Source: Fidelibacterota bacterium UBA7303
Lineage (GTDB): Bacteria > Fidelibacterota > Marinisomatia > Marinisomatales > UBA1611
DNA: 6,797 bases
Direction of reading: 5' to 3'
Assembly (NCBI GenBank): GCA_002471805.1
Contig: DKQR01000063.1
Coordinates: 1 to 6,797, forward strand
Positions 6,212 to 6,797 of this stretch are shown here, in pieces (position 1 is the first letter of the stretch; every line of letters begins with the position of its first letter). Both the position numbers and the translations under genes were made by a program. The notes under the pieces were generated by a model, which saw only the letters and a list, made by a program, of their open reading frames with translations, did no database searches and had not been told where the DNA came from.

Positions 6212-6797
6212 ATATTATAAATTGATTCTAAGTGCTGTTATCAGCTTTGCCGGCCTTTATTTCGCATTTCATGGGGAGAATTTTCAAGAATTGATACAAC
6301 AGTTCAGGCAGGTACAATGGCTCCCATTTTGGATTAGTGTCTTTTTGTTATTGTTCAGTTGTCTGGTTCGCGCTTTGCGTTGGCAATATATTCTTAACCC
6401 TGTAGCCCACATTGCAATCCATCCTTTATTTGGGTCTGTAATGATAGGATATTTTGGGAATAATATATTGCCGTTTCGTATGGGGGAATTGCTCCGGGCA
6501 TACTCAATTTCGTCCCAATCGAACATCTCAGTTTCTCAAGCTTTTGGTACTGTAATTTTGGAACGGATCATGGATTTAGCGGCGGTCTTATTTATATTTC
6601 TTATGGTTGCCCCTTGGTACCCTTTTGAACATAAAAGTCTTGAATTAGGTATTATGATTTTTACAGGTATCACAATATTGATTATTATTGCGATTTTAAT
6701 TATATATTATTTTCGTGTACTGGACCGAATCAAATCCTGGGCTATTTTTCAAACTAGATTGGGTGCTTTTTTATTTAATCTTGTCGAAAATATTTTT
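6204..6797 (+). CDS. Lysylphosphatidylglycerol synthase TM / UPF0104 flippase-like membrane protein (5' part)
   Basis: This reading frame runs without a stop from GTG 6204 to the window end, 198 codons, where it is cut. The family is typically around 300-350 residues. Hydrophobic segments lie at about 7-22, 42-58, 75-91, 125-137 and 148-170. The family hallmarks are present: RALRWQYIL (56-64), NNILPFRMGELLRA (86-99) and ERIMD (120-124). Related proteins are the membrane domain of MprF, which flips lysyl-phosphatidylglycerol, and AglD-type archaeal proteins. Stand-alone bacterial members mostly lack a defined substrate, so an integral inner-membrane protein possibly handling a lipid is as far as the evidence goes. 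The start is the first possible one after an in-frame TAG at 6195-6197. It gives MNKYYKLIL and overlaps the lolA-like gene by eight bases, suggesting translational coupling. No C-terminal aminoacyl-transferase domain can be judged because the end is missing. Confidence 0.87.
   Translation, partial: MNKYYKLILSAVISFAGLYFAFHGENFQELIQQFRQVQWLPFWISVFLLLFSCLVRALRWQYILNPVAHIAIHPLFGSVMIGYFGNNILPFRMGELLRAYSISSQSNISVSQAFGTVILERIMDLAAVLFIFLMVAPWYPFEHKSLELGIMIFTGITILIIIAILIIYYFRVLDRIKSWAIFQTRLGAFLFNLVENIF

Noticed and set aside
6284..6526. Minus-strand reading frame of 80 codons after the lolA-like gene
   Set aside because: The + strand here encodes the UPF0104-type protein with clear family motifs; the antisense translation resembles nothing known to me.
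1..6797. Possible accessory, defence or mobile system in the window
   Set aside because: All six genes are assigned to housekeeping or widely distributed families. No transposase, integrase, tRNA-flanked junction, CRISPR repeat or abrupt composition change is visible.

Overview
The window holds six protein-coding genes, all on the + strand and closely packed. It has one non-coding gap of about 150 bases and no RNA genes, mobile elements, CRISPR or long repeats that I can see. The gene content is core bacterial housekeeping. It suggests a Gram-negative, double-membrane bacterium of moderate-to-low GC, because a LolA-like periplasmic lipoprotein carrier is encoded. Two points lean towards the FCB assemblage (Bacteroidota and relatives, including uncultivated marine groups such as Marinimicrobia). 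First, none of the six genes has a visible Shine-Dalgarno sequence. Second, the FtsK motor carries a short insertion that I associate with Bacteroidota-type FtsK. This placement is inference, not proof.

Block 1 (1-3077) is a tightly coupled run: the 3' end of ruvC, complete ruvA (4-base ATGA overlap with ruvC), a class I/II PLP-dependent aminotransferase (TTG start inside a 4-base TTGA overlap with ruvA), and gcvT (two bases after the aminotransferase stop). RuvC and RuvA act on Holliday junctions in homologous recombination. RuvB, the helicase partner, does not follow ruvA and must be encoded elsewhere if present. The aminotransferase and GcvT are metabolic genes (amino acid transamination and the glycine cleavage system), apparently co-transcribed with the recombination genes.

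The gap at 3078-3229 has no convincing terminator or textbook promoter. It does contain a small AT-rich palindrome shortly upstream of ftsK and is the best place for a promoter for the second block.

Block 2 (3230-6797) is ftsK (full-length DNA translocase with membrane, linker, motor and gamma domains), a LolA-like gene six bases downstream, and a membrane protein of the lysylphosphatidylglycerol-synthase/UPF0104 flippase-like family. The last gene starts at a GTG inside the lolA end and runs off the window. This block links chromosome segregation at division with envelope biogenesis. I found no evidence of a previously undescribed system. The observations worth a second look are details of the FtsK recognition helix and linker, the atypical aminotransferase motif, and the gene order.
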